Below, one piece after another: positions 18,857 to 29,003 of a stretch of DNA of 64,000 nt. Source of the DNA: Zooshikella ganghwensis DSM 15267. GTDB lineage: Bacteria > Pseudomonadota > Gammaproteobacteria > Pseudomonadales > Zooshikellaceae. Positions within the stretch are counted from its first letter, which is position 1. The number at the start of each line of letters is the position of its first letter. The notes beneath the pieces are model-generated. The model was not told the origin of the DNA and did no database searches. It saw only the letters and a program-made list of their open reading frames with translations. A program made the position numbers and the translations under genes. Location of the stretch: assembly GCF_000428585.1 (NCBI RefSeq), contig NZ_AUAF01000002.1, positions 51,071 to 115,070 on the forward strand. The letters are read 5' to 3'.

Positions 18857-20290
18857 ATGAAACAACAAATAAACCCTTCAAATTCTGGTTCAATGTTTCT
18901 CAGTATACGCTGGAAACTGTATTTTCTAGTGGTGATTACCACCAGCTCAGTGGCTTTAGCTATGCTGGGCTTAATACAATGGAGCTTTGATCAAGGCTTT
19001 TTAAAATACATAAACCAGCAAGATAAAAACCAACTGGAGCAAATTGTTCCAGAAATTACTAGCTATTATCACCAGCGTAACAGTTGGCAACCCTTAGTTA
19101 ACCACCCTCAACACTGGGCCGACTTACTGGCAAAAGCACTCAATCCTGCAGGACAAGAGTCAAGCCCCCCCATACCAATACACAGACCTCGGTTTAGAGC
19201 CTTTTTACGCCGTTATGTGTTACTTGATGAACAACAACAGTTGTTAATTGGCCACATTCCCAAGCAAGCCTCCCCCTTGATACAGCCTATCGAAGCAAAT
19301 AACCAGGTGGTGGGTTTTGTTGGCGTTATCCCAAGGAAAGAGCTATCAGACTTTAATGATATTGCTTTTGCCGAGTCTCAACGTCAATTGCTGTTAGTGA
19401 TTACAGTTATTGTCATCGCTTTGAGTGCCCTTCTGACAATTCCTCTTGCCGGCTCTATTGTCAGCCCTGTTCAAAAGCTTCGAAAAGCAGTGAGCACCTT
19501 AGCCAACCAAAAACAAGCAACAACACTTGTGATTAAGCAAAATGATGAAATCGGTTTACTCGCCGCGGATTTCAACCAGTTAAGTCTCATTTTGGAACAG
19601 CAGGAAAACCTCAGACGACAATGGCTTGCGGATATTGCCCACGAACTTCGCACACCCATCAGTGTTTTACAGGCAGAACTTGAAGCGATTGAAGATGGTA
19701 TCCGACCACTGACTCTAAATAGCATTCAATCGCTTCAGGATGACTTGGGACGACTGACACGCTTAGTTAATGACTTACACCACCTTGCCCAAGAAGATAT
19801 TGGCGCTACTGACTACCACATGTCAGCCCAACCCCTACAACCAATTTTAGAAAAGCTAGCTAACCGCTATATGCCACTTCTTGAAAAACACCAGCTGTCC
19901 ATTACTGTAATTGATCAGTGTGCAAAACCAGTTGATCTTGAAATTGATGCAGATCGCATACAACAACTGTTTATCAATTTACTATTTAACTCTCTTCACT
20001 ATACAGATAGCCCCGGACAAATAAACATTACACTTAAACCCTTAAACGATAAGTTACGTGTTATTTGGGAGGATTCTGCCCCCCAGGTTCCAGAGGACTC
20101 GCTGCCTTACTTATTTGATCGACTTTACCGTGTTGACTCATCCCGACAACGTGTAAAAGGAGGGGCGGGATTAGGTCTAGCAATTGTCAAAGCAATTACT
20201 GTTGCTCACCATGCCCAGATCTCAGCCGAACAATCATCTCTGGGAGGTTTAAAGTTAATTATTGACTTTCCGCAGTCAAAAACACGCTAA
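18857..20290 (+). CDS. Envelope-stress type sensor histidine kinase (BaeS-like)
   Basis: A 477-aa inner membrane kinase. One transmembrane helix lies near the N-terminus, then a periplasmic sensor domain of about 130 residues, a second helix, HAMP, and a HisKA domain with phospho-acceptor His262 in DIAHELRTPISVL. The HATPase has an N-box FINLLFNSLHY and a G-box GAGLGLAIVK. The H-box and the following EAIEDG match BaeS. The start is uncertain: an in-frame TTG at 18818 and an ATG at 18893 are possible and none has a good ribosome site. It is followed by its response regulator. Confidence 0.86.
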   Translation: MKQQINPSNSGSMFLSIRWKLYFLVVITTSSVALAMLGLIQWSFDQGFLKYINQQDKNQLEQIVPEITSYYHQRNSWQPLVNHPQHWADLLAKALNPAGQESSPPIPIHRPRFRAFLRRYVLLDEQQQLLIGHIPKQASPLIQPIEANNQVVGFVGVIPRKELSDFNDIAFAESQRQLLLVITVIVIALSALLTIPLAGSIVSPVQKLRKAVSTLANQKQATTLVIKQNDEIGLLAADFNQLSLILEQQENLRRQWLADIAHELRTPISVLQAELEAIEDGIRPLTLNSIQSLQDDLGRLTRLVNDLHHLAQEDIGATDYHMSAQPLQPILEKLANRYMPLLEKHQLSITVIDQCAKPVDLEIDADRIQQLFINLLFNSLHYTDSPGQINITLKPLNDKLRVIWEDSAPQVPEDSLPYLFDRLYRVDSSRQRVKGGAGLGLAIVKAITVAHHAQISAEQSSLGGLKLIIDFPQSKTR

Positions 20291-20334
20291 AACCTTAACC
20301 AACAACAATTGGCTTAGACTAATTAAGTATCACT

Positions 20335-21003
20335 ATGGATAAACAAATACTGGTTGTCGAAGATGAAGTAAAACTTGCACAACTGATAGCTGATTACTTG
20401 CAACACGCGGGTTTTAATCCATTTATTCTTAATGAGGGCACACATGCTGTTTCATGGGTTAAAACGAATCAACCGCAACTAATTTTGCTCGACTTGATGT
20501 TGCCAGGTATGGATGGTATTGAAATATGCAAGCAAATTCGCACATTTAGTAATACCCCACTGATAATGGTCACAGCCCGTATTGATGAAATCGATCGGTT
20601 GTTAGGTCTTGAGCTAGGTGCCGATGACTATATTTGCAAACCATTTAGCCCCCGCGAAGTGGTTGCAAGAGTCAAAGCCGTACTTCGCCGTACAAGTGAA
20701 CCCTTCTCACCTGAAAGTGCACTACTTCAATTGGACAAGCATCAACTACGCGCTACGTTTTTTGGAGAGCATGTTCCTCTCACAGCCATTGAGTTTCAAT
20801 TGTTAGCGATTCTAGTGGATCACCCTCACCGCATTTTTAGCCGTAGCCAACTCATGGATAAAATCTACCAAGATCATCGTATTGTGAGCGAACGTACCAT
20901 TGACAGCCACATCAAAAAAATCCGAAAAAAGCTAGCCACAATTAATAACAGTCAGGAAGTGATTCACTCAGTGTATGGTGCAGGCTATAAGTTTGAAGGA
21001 TAA
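20335..21003 (+). CDS. OmpR-family response regulator (BaeR-like)
   Basis: A 222-aa receiver plus winged-helix regulator. The receiver has acidic pocket VVEDE, phospho-acceptor Asp53 in LLDLMLPGMDG and Lys in YICKPFSP. The C-terminal Trans_reg_C domain shows SERTIDSHIKKIRKKL. The pairing with a BaeS-like kinase upstream and a Spy-like gene downstream mirrors the E. coli BaeSR regulon, where spy is a direct target, so it may well control the next gene. Confidence 0.9.
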   Translation: MDKQILVVEDEVKLAQLIADYLQHAGFNPFILNEGTHAVSWVKTNQPQLILLDLMLPGMDGIEICKQIRTFSNTPLIMVTARIDEIDRLLGLELGADDYICKPFSPREVVARVKAVLRRTSEPFSPESALLQLDKHQLRATFFGEHVPLTAIEFQLLAILVDHPHRIFSRSQLMDKIYQDHRIVSERTIDSHIKKIRKKLATINNSQEVIHSVYGAGYKFEG

Positions 21004-21108
21004 TTTTAGAGGCACCCTGTTAACTTCCTTTTTTCCTCCACATTTCTTCCTTAATTAGCTTGTATCTTAAACCTCATAGACCAAAACATTCATTATGAGG
21101 TGAGCTAC

Positions 21109-21522
21109 ATGAAGCAAAGCATGAAACTAAAAGCTATCGCCCTAGTACTTCCACTGGCATTAGGCGGATTTGCATGGGGTGAGCAGGAAGGTAGACCTGA
21201 CCCTGGACAGCGTACGGCTAAAGAGCTAGGACTCACTGCTGAGCAAAAACAATCATTTCAAACTATTATGAAAGCTCAACACCAGCAGCGTAAAGCTGTA
21301 CATGAAAAGTACCGTGACCAAATTCAGGCAGAAATGGATCAGGTGTACCAAAGCACATTAAGCCAGCTAGAAAGTGTACTCACACCTGAACAGCTAGAAA
21401 AATTTAAAGCTCACCACGAGCAGCGTAAAAAAGCCATGATGGAAAAAGGTCCTCGCGGTAACAAGCGCGGAGGAGACTGTGGTCCTGGCTGGAAACAAAA
21501 AAATACCAAAACTGAAGGGTAG
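21109..21522 (+). CDS. Spy/CpxP-like periplasmic chaperone
   Basis: A 137-aa secreted protein. The signal peptide runs to about residue 24 (FAWG). The mature part is helical, with two LTxxQ motifs (LTAEQKQSF and LTPEQLEKF) that define the Spy/CpxP/LTXXQ family, and a basic, glycine-rich tail. The start at 21109 follows GAGGTGAG at ideal spacing; a GTG nine bases earlier is less likely. It probably protects periplasmic proteins under envelope stress and is likely regulated by the adjacent two-component system. A terminator follows. Confidence 0.86.
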   Translation: MKQSMKLKAIALVLPLALGGFAWGEQEGRPDPGQRTAKELGLTAEQKQSFQTIMKAQHQQRKAVHEKYRDQIQAEMDQVYQSTLSQLESVLTPEQLEKFKAHHEQRKKAMMEKGPRGNKRGGDCGPGWKQKNTKTEG

Positions 21523-21533
21523 CATGACAATAA

Positions 21534-21561
21534 AAAAGCAGAGGCCAAAACCTCTGCTTTT
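21534..21561. terminator. Bidirectional terminator between the spy-like gene and yebC
   Basis: Stem AAAAGCAGAGG (21534-21544) with CCTCTGCTTTT (21551-21561). It has A- and T-runs on both sides and so can serve both convergent genes. Confidence 0.9.
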
Positions 21562-21646
21562 ATGTTTAACGATATTTAATTGGACTTTACTAGAAAAAAC
21601 AAAGCCACAACTACGCAACAAAAGAGCAGCGAATAATTAAGCTTTC

Positions 21647-22390
21647 TTATAAAGACTCTAACAAGGACTCTGGAAAATCGGCATTTGAATAAACGTTTTG
21701 TACATCATCCAAATCTTCTAACCGATCAATCAGTTTTAGCACTTTTTCTCCATCTTCATCCGTTAGTGCAACGGTGGTTGATGGAATCATTGTAACTTCA
21801 GCATTAACAGGCTCCAGCCCTGCTTCCATCAATGTCGCTTTTACCTCAGAAAAATCCGCAGGCTCAGTAACAACATCAACAGAGCCATCATCATTACTGA
21901 CAACATCTTCTGCGCCTGCTTCTAAAGCAGCCTCCATGACAGAGTCTTCATCAATATCGGGTGAAAAACAAATCTGACCTTTTTTCTCGAACAAATATGC
22001 AACAGAACCATCTGTACCTAGGTTCCCACCATGCTTTGAAAATGCATGACGAACTTCTGCCACTGTTCTATTGCGGTTATCAGTCATAACCTCGACATAA
22101 ATTGCAACACCTGCTGGCCCATACCCCTCGTACGTCAACTCTTCAACGTTATCAGAGTCATTGGTTCCAGCACCACGAGCAATCGCACGATCAATTGTGT
22201 CACGGGTCATATTACTGCTTAATGCCTTATCGACCGCAGCACGCAACCTTGGATTATCTTCAGGAATAGGCCCACCTTGTTTTGCAGCAACCACCAATTC
22301 ACGAATTAGCTTGGTGAAAATCTTACCTCGCTTAGCATCTTGCGCAGCTTTACGGTGTTTAATATTGGCCCACTTACTATGACCAGCCAT
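21647..22390 (-). CDS. yebC: YebC/PmpR family transcriptional regulator
   Basis: A 247-aa cytoplasmic protein with the family start [13 protein letters not shown] and the conserved [12 protein letters not shown] and [15 protein letters not shown] blocks. Family members act as DNA-binding regulators (PmpR of P. aeruginosa) or, as shown for some, as ribosome-associated factors that relieve proline stalling. It is downstream of aspS on the same strand. The usual next gene ruvC is displaced by the island at 15.6-21.6 kb. Confidence 0.93.
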   Translation of the reverse strand: MAGHSKWANIKHRKAAQDAKRGKIFTKLIRELVVAAKQGGPIPEDNPRLRAAVDKALSSNMTRDTIDRAIARGAGTNDSDNVEELTYEGYGPAGVAIYVEVMTDNRNRTVAEVRHAFSKHGGNLGTDGSVAYLFEKKGQICFSPDIDEDSVMEAALEAGAEDVVSNDDGSVDVVTEPADFSEVKATLMEAGLEPVNAEVTMIPSTTVALTDEDGEKVLKLIDRLEDLDDVQNVYSNADFPESLLESL

Positions 22391-22536
22391 AACTATCTCT
22401 CCTAAATCGTATACAGCAAGACTGTCATCTTTTTGTATTCAACACCTGGATTTGGCTCAATAACAGGTAAACCAGAAAGAGAAAAAGATGACACTCCTGA
22501 AAAAATATTCGCTAAAAAAACAGTTCACTTAAAAAA

Positions 22537-22562
22537 GTGACTCAGCAATTGCTGAGTCACTA
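22537..22562 (-). terminator. Terminator downstream of aspS
   Basis: A perfect 13-bp-arm palindrome centred at 22549/22550 (left arm AGTGACTCAGCAA). On the minus strand it is followed by a run of six T, so aspS transcripts probably end here and yebC has its own promoter. Confidence 0.88.
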
Positions 22563-22602
22563 TGTACACCTAAACACATATCCTGAAGGATCGATTTACA
22601 TA

Positions 22603-24366
22603 TTAAATATGTTTACGAATACGGATATTGAGTTCATGTAACTGTTGTGTATCCACTTCACTTGGCGCCTGTGTCATAACACAAGATGCGGTTTGCGTTT
22701 TAGGAAAGGCAATAACTTCTCTAATTGAAGATGTTTCTGTCATCAACATGACCAAGCGATCCAAACCAAACGCTAAACCACCATGTGGAGGGCAACCATA
22801 TTTTAAGGCATCCAATAGGAAGCCAAACTTATCTTTCAGCTCTTCTTCACCAAGCCCAAGCACCTCAAAAACAGCTTCCTGCATTTGCTGGTCATGAATA
22901 CGAATGGAACCACCACCTAGCTCAGTGCCATTCAGTACCATGTCATAAGCCCGAGAAAGTGCCGTATCAGGATTCGCTTTTAGTGCTTCAGGTGAACATG
23001 CTGGTGAAGTAAATGGGTGATGCAAAGCAGTCCAGCCACCTTTTCCATTTTCTTCAAACATAGGGAAATCAATCACCCACAATGGCGCCCAGGGACGTTC
23101 AATAAGGTTTAAGTCTTCACCCAACTTAACGCGCAGCGCACCGATCGACTCATTAACCACTTTGGCCTTATCAGCCCCAAAGAAAATAATATCGCCATCT
23201 TTTGCATCCAGGCGCTTCATCAGGGCTTGAATCGTTTCTTCCGGAATAAACTTCAAAATAGGTGACTGTAATCCATTGATACCATCATTTATTGCATTCA
23301 CCTTAATCCAGGCTAAACCTTTTGCGCCATAGATGCTGACATACTTGCCATAGTCATCTATTTGTTTACGTGACAATGACGCACCACCAGGTGCTTTTAA
23401 CGCAACAACACGGCCTTTAGGATCATTAGCTGGACCGTTAAATACTTTAAACTCAACACTTTGCATTAAGTCATCAATGCTGGTTAGCTCAAGTGGAATA
23501 CGCAAATCTGGACGGTCTGAGCCAAAGCGCTCCATAGCTTCTGCATAGGTCATGCGTGGAAATTCACCCAAGTCAATATCCAACAGATTACTAAACAGTT
23601 GACGGACCATTTTTTCAGTCATTGACATAATGTCTTCTTCATTCATAAAAGAAGTCTCAATGTCAATTTGGGTAAACTCTGGTTGACGATCAGCACGTAA
23701 GTCTTCGTCACGAAAACATTTGGCAATTTGATAATAACGGTCAAACCCAGAAACCATTAATAGCTGTTTAAATAATTGTGGAGACTGAGGAAGTGCATAG
23801 AAACTCCCTGGGTGCACGCGGCTTGGCACTAAGTAATCTCGCGCACCTTCGGGTGTTGCTCGAGTTAAAATCGGGGTTTCGATATCCAAAAAGCCGTTTT
23901 CATCCAAAAAGTTACGGATAATCGAAGTTACCTTAGAACGGAAACGCAGCTTGTTTTGCATTTCTGGACGGCGCAAATCGAGAAAACGGTATTTTAATCG
24001 AACATCTTCACCCACTGCAGAGTACTCGTCCAAAGGAAAAGGCGGTGTTTCTGCCTGATTAAGGATTTCAATTTGCTTACCAAGGACTTCTATTTCACCA
24101 GTAGCCATATCAGGGTTGCTTGAGCCTTCTGGGCGCGCCCTTACCTTACCCACAATGGAAATCACGTATTCACTGCGTACTTTATCTGCTAACAGGAAAG
24201 CTGCTTGCTCATCAGGATCAAAAACAACCTGAGCAATACCCTCCCGATCACGCACATCGAGAAAGATCACACCACCATGATCTCGTCTCCGATGAACCCA
24301 ACCACACAGTTTAACTTCCTCTCCAATATGAGATGCTCTTAAGTCGCCGCAATAATGGCTGCGCAT
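22603..24366 (-). CDS. aspS: Aspartyl-tRNA synthetase
   Basis: AspRS (587 aa, bacterial type). It has an N-terminal OB-fold anticodon-binding domain (about 1-110), class II catalytic motifs (motif 2 [18 protein letters not shown]; motif 3 [12 protein letters not shown]) and the inserted GAD domain around residues 280-430. It charges tRNA-Asp in the cytoplasm. Whether it also charges tRNA-Asn cannot be judged from this window. It is downstream of a small zinc ribbon gene, an arrangement common in gammaproteobacteria. Confidence 0.97.
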   Translation of the reverse strand: MRSHYCGDLRASHIGEEVKLCGWVHRRRDHGGVIFLDVRDREGIAQVVFDPDEQAAFLLADKVRSEYVISIVGKVRARPEGSSNPDMATGEIEVLGKQIEILNQAETPPFPLDEYSAVGEDVRLKYRFLDLRRPEMQNKLRFRSKVTSIIRNFLDENGFLDIETPILTRATPEGARDYLVPSRVHPGSFYALPQSPQLFKQLLMVSGFDRYYQIAKCFRDEDLRADRQPEFTQIDIETSFMNEEDIMSMTEKMVRQLFSNLLDIDLGEFPRMTYAEAMERFGSDRPDLRIPLELTSIDDLMQSVEFKVFNGPANDPKGRVVALKAPGGASLSRKQIDDYGKYVSIYGAKGLAWIKVNAINDGINGLQSPILKFIPEETIQALMKRLDAKDGDIIFFGADKAKVVNESIGALRVKLGEDLNLIERPWAPLWVIDFPMFEENGKGGWTALHHPFTSPACSPEALKANPDTALSRAYDMVLNGTELGGGSIRIHDQQMQEAVFEVLGLGEEELKDKFGFLLDALKYGCPPHGGLAFGLDRLVMLMTETSSIREVIAFPKTQTASCVMTQAPSEVDTQQLHELNIRIRKHI

Positions 24367-24413
24367 AATAGTTGTACCCTGTTTTACTAAATTGACATTC
24401 GATAATCAGACGA

Positions 24414-24728
24414 TCAGCTACTGGTTGTGGCTGCTTTTGTAGATGTTTTCGTTGTGCCAGAAGCGGCATTCTTATTGCTGGCGCTTGATTCATTTGTCTT
24501 ACTGGCAGATGCTTTATTATCACTTTCTGCCAGATTCTTTTTCTTACCGGTTTTAAAATCAGTCTCGTACCAGCCCCCACCTTTTAATCGAAAGGCAGGT
24601 GCACTTAATCGTTTACGAAGGGCATCAGTATTACACTGAGGGCAACTAACCAATGGCTCATCACTTACCTTCTGAATAACTTCTAAAGCATGTTGGCATT
24701 GACCACACTCATACTCATAGATTGGCAT
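24414..24728 (-). CDS. FmdB-family zinc ribbon protein
   Basis: A 104-aa protein starting MPIYEYECGQC, the standard FmdB/CxxC_CXXC_SSSS opening. Two CxxC pairs (CGQC and CPQC) form the zinc ribbon, followed by a GGGWYETDF segment and a Ser/Thr/Lys/Ala-rich low-complexity tail. The start at 24728 is chosen because GAGGTG lies upstream; a longer frame from 24785 adds residues foreign to the family. The role is unknown, possibly regulatory. It lies 47 bases upstream of aspS. Confidence 0.9.
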   Translation of the reverse strand: MPIYEYECGQCQHALEVIQKVSDEPLVSCPQCNTDALRKRLSAPAFRLKGGGWYETDFKTGKKKNLAESDNKASASKTNESSASNKNAASGTTKTSTKAATTSS

Positions 24729-24999
24729 TGACTTTTCACCTCGACTACAACAGCCAACTAACCGCGTTCTATCCTGTTTAGACAAAGCCGTGCATTATAC
24801 CGCACCTTGCTAAAAAAGGTCAGCCTTTTCGCATAGTCTCAGCGCTTATTAATGCCCAAAAAGATAGACTGCTACATTGCCTCTTTTCACTTTAGTTTCC
24901 CCTTAAGACAGCCTAATACCCCAAGACAACTTAGTACCTCAAAACAATTTCATAAAAGTAACCTGCAATCAATCAAAGAATAAACGGGACTTGTGCCCA

Positions 25000-25106
25000 T
25001 GCAATACTTGAACTCATTTGCTCATCCCGCAGTAGAAGACCATCCTTGGCCGCTACTGCTCACGGTGCTCCCAGCACCTGCTTCACAAACAAGTTCAAGC
25101 ATTGCA
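25000..25106 (+). repeat. 107-bp cloverleaf-like dispersed repeat, copy 1
   Basis: Terminal inverted repeats: TGCAATACTTGAACT at 25000-25014 is matched by its near-complement ending at 25106 (21-base arms, 17-18 pairs). Inside are two hairpins, GCAGTAG (25030-25036) with CTACTGC (25052-25058), and GGTGC (25064-25068) with GCACC (25074-25078). A second copy of exactly the same length is at 60632-60738 in the same orientation. Terminal-arm differences between copies are compensatory at three positions, so the fold appears to be maintained. No protein function is suggested. Confidence 0.85.
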
Positions 25107-25943
25107 AACCTACTTTTTACTCTCCTCAAATCACGTTTAAATAAATCATAATGATATTTCGATGGGTGGATAGATGAGACAAAAGGATGGATAGTGCATT
25201 CAAAATCCGAACGAAGGTGCTTAAAAAATAGTTTTAAAGGCAAAATGTCATGTGATTGACCTAGTCTCCTGTACCTTAACACTAAAACAACAAAAAATAG
25301 CAAAAGATAAAAAACACCAGTTATCAAAAGTCAATAATAAGAAGAGCTCACTGCATAGCACTATGATCAAAGCAATAAATTAGCAATATTAATAACAAAA
25401 TTTCGCAATAAACAATCATTACATTCTTGTAAAAGCGTTATGTTCTAGACATAATAGGCATAATCTGACACCGAATTAACACAAATTAAAAAATACTAAT
25501 TTAACCGTGTTTAATACACCAACTAGCAATCTTATAGAGCAGTAATAGAAGTCAATAAGAACGTAACTAAGTAAAAAGAGAAGTAGAACTTAGCTTATGC
25601 AGTGCAAGTTGCTAGCCCAATTACCCAACTCCTTATGTTTTTCTCCCAAAGCACATTGCTTACCAGCTTTTTCTGCTTCTGAACGCTGTTTTAGTCATTC
25701 TGTGCGAATTTCAGCCATTTCAATTAGGTAAACAGATGGGGAATAAAACAGATTACAGCTTTTAGAAATAACACATGAAAATGTCGTTGCATTCATTGTT
25801 GTTTTTTATTAAAAACACAACAATGCGTCAGTTCTAACTTTGAGCTGATTAGGTAAGATCTGTCATATATTGACAGTGCAGTGAGTCAAACAGGCATGCC
25901 GAATCGACTCATAACACACAACACCTTAGGAGTAGGTCACACA
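25107..25943. other. Non-coding region upstream of the porin cluster
   Basis: About 840 AT-rich bases with no recognisable gene. A minus-strand open frame at 25022-25327 runs into the structured repeat and has no family features. The stretch presumably carries the promoter and leader of the first porin. Confidence 0.55.
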
Positions 25944-27245
25944 ATGAAGATGTTTAAACTTTCTGCATTGAGCGCAGCTGTTTTTGCTGCCGCCTCTGCA
26001 ACAGCAGTAACAGCGCAAGCTGAAGGATTTATTGACGATAGCTCAGCTACATTGAGCATTCGTAACCAATACCGCAATGAAAACGGTGTTAATGGAAAAG
26101 AGTTCGATCGTCGTGAGTGGGTTCAAGGCTTCCAGCTTGACTATAAGTCTGGCTACTTTATGGACATTATCGGCTTTGACTACTCTGCCGGTGCCGCATT
26201 CAAACTAGACCAGCCAGCTAACCGCGGTGATCAGTGGAGCTCCACTAACCTTCCAAAGGATAAGAGCCACGGCTCAGATGTGAATGATATTGCAGGTACT
26301 AACCAGGCTTACCTAAAAGCCAAGTTTGGTGATGAAAACCTCAATGCTAACATGAAGTTTGGTCTACAAAGAACCTGTACAGAGTTATTCTGCCCTTCAG
26401 GCTCTCGTGTACTTCCTGCCTCTGCTTACGGTACCTATTTAGAAGGTAACGTGCAAAACCTGAAAGTATACGGCGCACGCTGGACTAAAATGCACTCTCG
26501 TAGCCAAAGTTACTTCGCCAAAGACTTTACGACTAATGATGGCAAGAACACAATTGATACTATCAAGCTAGTTGGTGCCGCTTATAAGTTTGATAACGGT
26601 TTAGGCTTATACGCTGAGTATGGTGAAGCTGATGAGTACTTGAAAAAGTACTTTACTAAAGCGGATTACACCATTGATCTAGGCAATGAAACATCAGTCT
26701 TACTGGATGCTCGTTATGGTCGAGCCAAAGATAATGGCGACTACTACAATGGCGAAGATAATGATTATGAAAGCAAATACTACAACTTAACAGCTACTTT
26801 AAACGTACAGGATCTGTCTGTCTGGGTTGGCTATAACGTAACTAAAGATGGTAACTGGGAAGGCAAGTGGGATGGTGATGTTGACCAGGCTGGTGCTTTC
26901 AACTCATCTCTTGACCTGTGGCAAGGTTATAACCGCAAAGATGAACGTGCTTGGGTAGTTGGAGCAAGCTATAAGTTTGACAACCTCGGCTTACCTGGCT
27001 TTGAAGCAGGTACTCGCTATGCTCACAGCTCCAACATCGATAAAGATTCTCTAGCTGCTGGTAAGAATCCATTAACTACTGATGACCAAGCTCATGAGTG
27101 GGTTCAGTGGGCTAAGTACACTGTACAAAGTGGTCCAATGAAAGACTTATCTGTTTACGTTGAGCACGCTCGCGGTGACAACCCTGTAGATGGTGATGAG
27201 GATAATACTGGTATTCATATTCAATACGACTTAGCTATCTTCTAG
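25944..27245 (+). CDS. OprD-family outer membrane porin (tandem copy 1)
   Basis: A 433-aa beta-barrel porin with signal peptide (about 1-24, ending AQAEG) and a C-terminal aromatic residue (DLAIF) as expected for BAM recognition. OprD-family features include GFIDDSSATLSIRN at the mature N-terminus, GFQLDYKSGY and GFDYSAGAAFKL. A cysteine pair, RTCTELFCPSGSR, may be a loop disulfide. The start at 25944 follows AGGAGTAGGTCACA, a leader shared with the next porin; an upstream in-frame ATG (25881) would spoil the signal peptide. Related porins take up small nutrients; the substrate is not predictable. Confidence 0.88.
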   Translation: MKMFKLSALSAAVFAAASATAVTAQAEGFIDDSSATLSIRNQYRNENGVNGKEFDRREWVQGFQLDYKSGYFMDIIGFDYSAGAAFKLDQPANRGDQWSSTNLPKDKSHGSDVNDIAGTNQAYLKAKFGDENLNANMKFGLQRTCTELFCPSGSRVLPASAYGTYLEGNVQNLKVYGARWTKMHSRSQSYFAKDFTTNDGKNTIDTIKLVGAAYKFDNGLGLYAEYGEADEYLKKYFTKADYTIDLGNETSVLLDARYGRAKDNGDYYNGEDNDYESKYYNLTATLNVQDLSVWVGYNVTKDGNWEGKWDGDVDQAGAFNSSLDLWQGYNRKDERAWVVGASYKFDNLGLPGFEAGTRYAHSSNIDKDSLAAGKNPLTTDDQAHEWVQWAKYTVQSGPMKDLSVYVEHARGDNPVDGDEDNTGIHIQYDLAIF

Positions 27246-27274
27246 TCTCCCGAAAAGTTCATACTTTTCTTGCT

Positions 27275-27303
27275 AAAAAAACGCCGCATCTGCGGCGTTT
27301 TTT
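27275..27303 (+). terminator. Terminator after porin 1
   Basis: Stem AACGCCGCA (27280-27288) with TGCGGCGTT (27291-27299), flanked by an A-run and a T-run of seven. Confidence 0.93.
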
Positions 27304-27616
27304 TATTCTTGTAATAAATCCCGTCTATATTTGTTAGCAAAATCTCATGGAAGATCCATACTAGGAAAGGTAATGGAGCAAAAAAACACACATGGACTTG
27401 TGTATGAATAAAACTTTTCTACGGTTATACCGGGGCCACTTCTGCGTTCCAGTGACATTACACCATGTAATACATGTAAGGAGTTCGCCTGACGTTTCAT
27501 AGTCGGCGGCACTAGGGCAGTTTTGGCTGTGGTTTCCGTAATATCCCCTACACTAAACCTGTGATTACAGATAAATCACTCACAATAAACACAATATGAC
27601 TAGGAGTAGGTCACAA
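27304..27616. other. Spacer between porin 1 and porin 2
   Basis: About 310 bases without a gene. It includes a short direct repeat CATGTAA-TA-CATGTAA near 27464 and ends with the AGGAGTAGGTCACA leader shared with porin 1. It presumably carries a separate promoter, because a strong terminator closes porin 1. Confidence 0.5.
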
Positions 27617-28870
27617 ATGAGAACTTTTAAATTAACCTCACTGAGTGCAGCAGTTCTTGCAGCTAGTGCACTTGTTCCAGCAACATCTCAAGCTAATGGC
27701 TTTATAGACGATAGTAGCGCTACACTCAGCATAAGAAATTACTACTTTAATGGTAATGGTATCAATGGTGATAGCTATGATCGCAAAGAGTGGGTTCAAG
27801 GTTTCCAATTTGAATACGAATCAGGGTATCTATGGGACATTATTGGCTTCGATTACGCCGCTGGTGCCGCATTTAAATTAGACCACCCAGGCCATAGCCC
27901 CACAAACCTACCTCGAAGTAGTGATGGTGATGTAAATGATATAGCAGGAACCAATAAGGCCAACCTAAAAGCCAAGTTTGGTGATGACGATATGAATGTC
28001 AACTTGCGGTTTGGCCTACAAAGGACATGTACAGAATTATATTGCCCATCAGGCTCACGTATTTTGCCTGCCACCGCCTACGGTACCTACCTAGAAGGAA
28101 ATCTTTCTAGCCTGAAAGTATACGGAGCACAGTGGACAAAAACTCACAGACGTGAAAACAGTTATTTTGCTAAGGATCTTGAAGATGATTTTGGTAATGA
28201 AATAGATGATATAACTCTCATAGGGGCCGCCTACAAGTTTGATATGGGCTTAGGTATTTACGCTGAGTGGGGTAACTCAGATGACTACCTTGAGAAACAC
28301 TTTTTCAAAGTCGACTACACTTTTGATTTAGGTAGTGGCATAACCTTACTAGTTGATGGTCGCTGGGCTAAACAAGAAGAAGATGGAGATGGATACAGTA
28401 ATCAAGGCCATGAAAGTCAGTATTGGAACTTAACAGGTACACTCACGGTTAATGACTTTTATGTCAAGCTAGGTTATAACAAAACCTCAGATGGTGACTG
28501 GCAGGCTAAGTGGCATAATGACCATGACCAAGATGGTGTTTATAACTCAACCCTAGACCAATGGCAAGGCTACAACCGCGAAGATGAAAAAGGATGGCTT
28601 GTCGGTATTGGGTACGACTTCGCGAATATTGGTTATCCTGGTTTAAATGCCAGTACTTACTATGCCTATGGTAGTGGTATGAAAGACACATCCCTAAGCG
28701 GAAGTGATCATAATGCACATGAGTGGGGACAATATGTTTCTTACAAAGTACAAAGCGGCCCCATGAAAGACCTATCAGTCTCATGGGAGCATTACCATAC
28801 GGCGAACCCCGCAAGTACTGATGATGATACCAATCGTATTAAAATCAAATATGATATTGCCCTCTTTTAA
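27617..28870 (+). CDS. OprD-family outer membrane porin (tandem copy 2)
   Basis: A 417-aa porin clearly paralogous to the preceding one. It has the same mature start GFIDDSSATLSIRN, the same RTCTELYCPSGSR cysteine pair, the same GYNREDEKGW and VQSGPMKDLSV blocks, and an aromatic C-terminus (DIALF). Signal peptide about 1-26. The start at 27617 uses the conserved AGGAGTAGGTCACA leader; an ATG seven codons earlier overlaps that ribosome site. It is shorter than copy 1 mainly in surface-loop regions, which is where substrate specificity usually differs. Confidence 0.88.
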   Translation: MRTFKLTSLSAAVLAASALVPATSQANGFIDDSSATLSIRNYYFNGNGINGDSYDRKEWVQGFQFEYESGYLWDIIGFDYAAGAAFKLDHPGHSPTNLPRSSDGDVNDIAGTNKANLKAKFGDDDMNVNLRFGLQRTCTELYCPSGSRILPATAYGTYLEGNLSSLKVYGAQWTKTHRRENSYFAKDLEDDFGNEIDDITLIGAAYKFDMGLGIYAEWGNSDDYLEKHFFKVDYTFDLGSGITLLVDGRWAKQEEDGDGYSNQGHESQYWNLTGTLTVNDFYVKLGYNKTSDGDWQAKWHNDHDQDGVYNSTLDQWQGYNREDEKGWLVGIGYDFANIGYPGLNASTYYAYGSGMKDTSLSGSDHNAHEWGQYVSYKVQSGPMKDLSVSWEHYHTANPASTDDDTNRIKIKYDIALF

Positions 28871-28891
28871 GAATTAGCTAAACTACATTCT

Positions 28892-28917
28892 AAAAACGCT
28901 GCATTTGCAGCGTTTTT
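28892..28917 (+). terminator. Terminator after porin 2
   Basis: Stem AAAAACGCTGCA (28892-28903) with its complement (28906-28917) ending in a T-run. Confidence 0.92.
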
Positions 28918-29003
28918 TATTTGAAACGAAAGTTGTAGATGTATCCTTCCTTGTGGCTATATAAACCCATAATGAATCGTTTTTAGGTGTCAAAATAAAG
29001 TGG

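Noticed and set aside
24311..24580. 89-codon minus-strand frame between aspS and the FmdB gene
   Set aside because: Out-of-frame overlap with the FmdB-like tail and the aspS start; no plausible protein features.
25022..25327. 101-codon minus-strand frame covering the first 107-bp repeat
   Set aside because: Its C-terminal part is simply the translated structured repeat, and the rest shows no domain; the conserved feature is base pairing, not codons.
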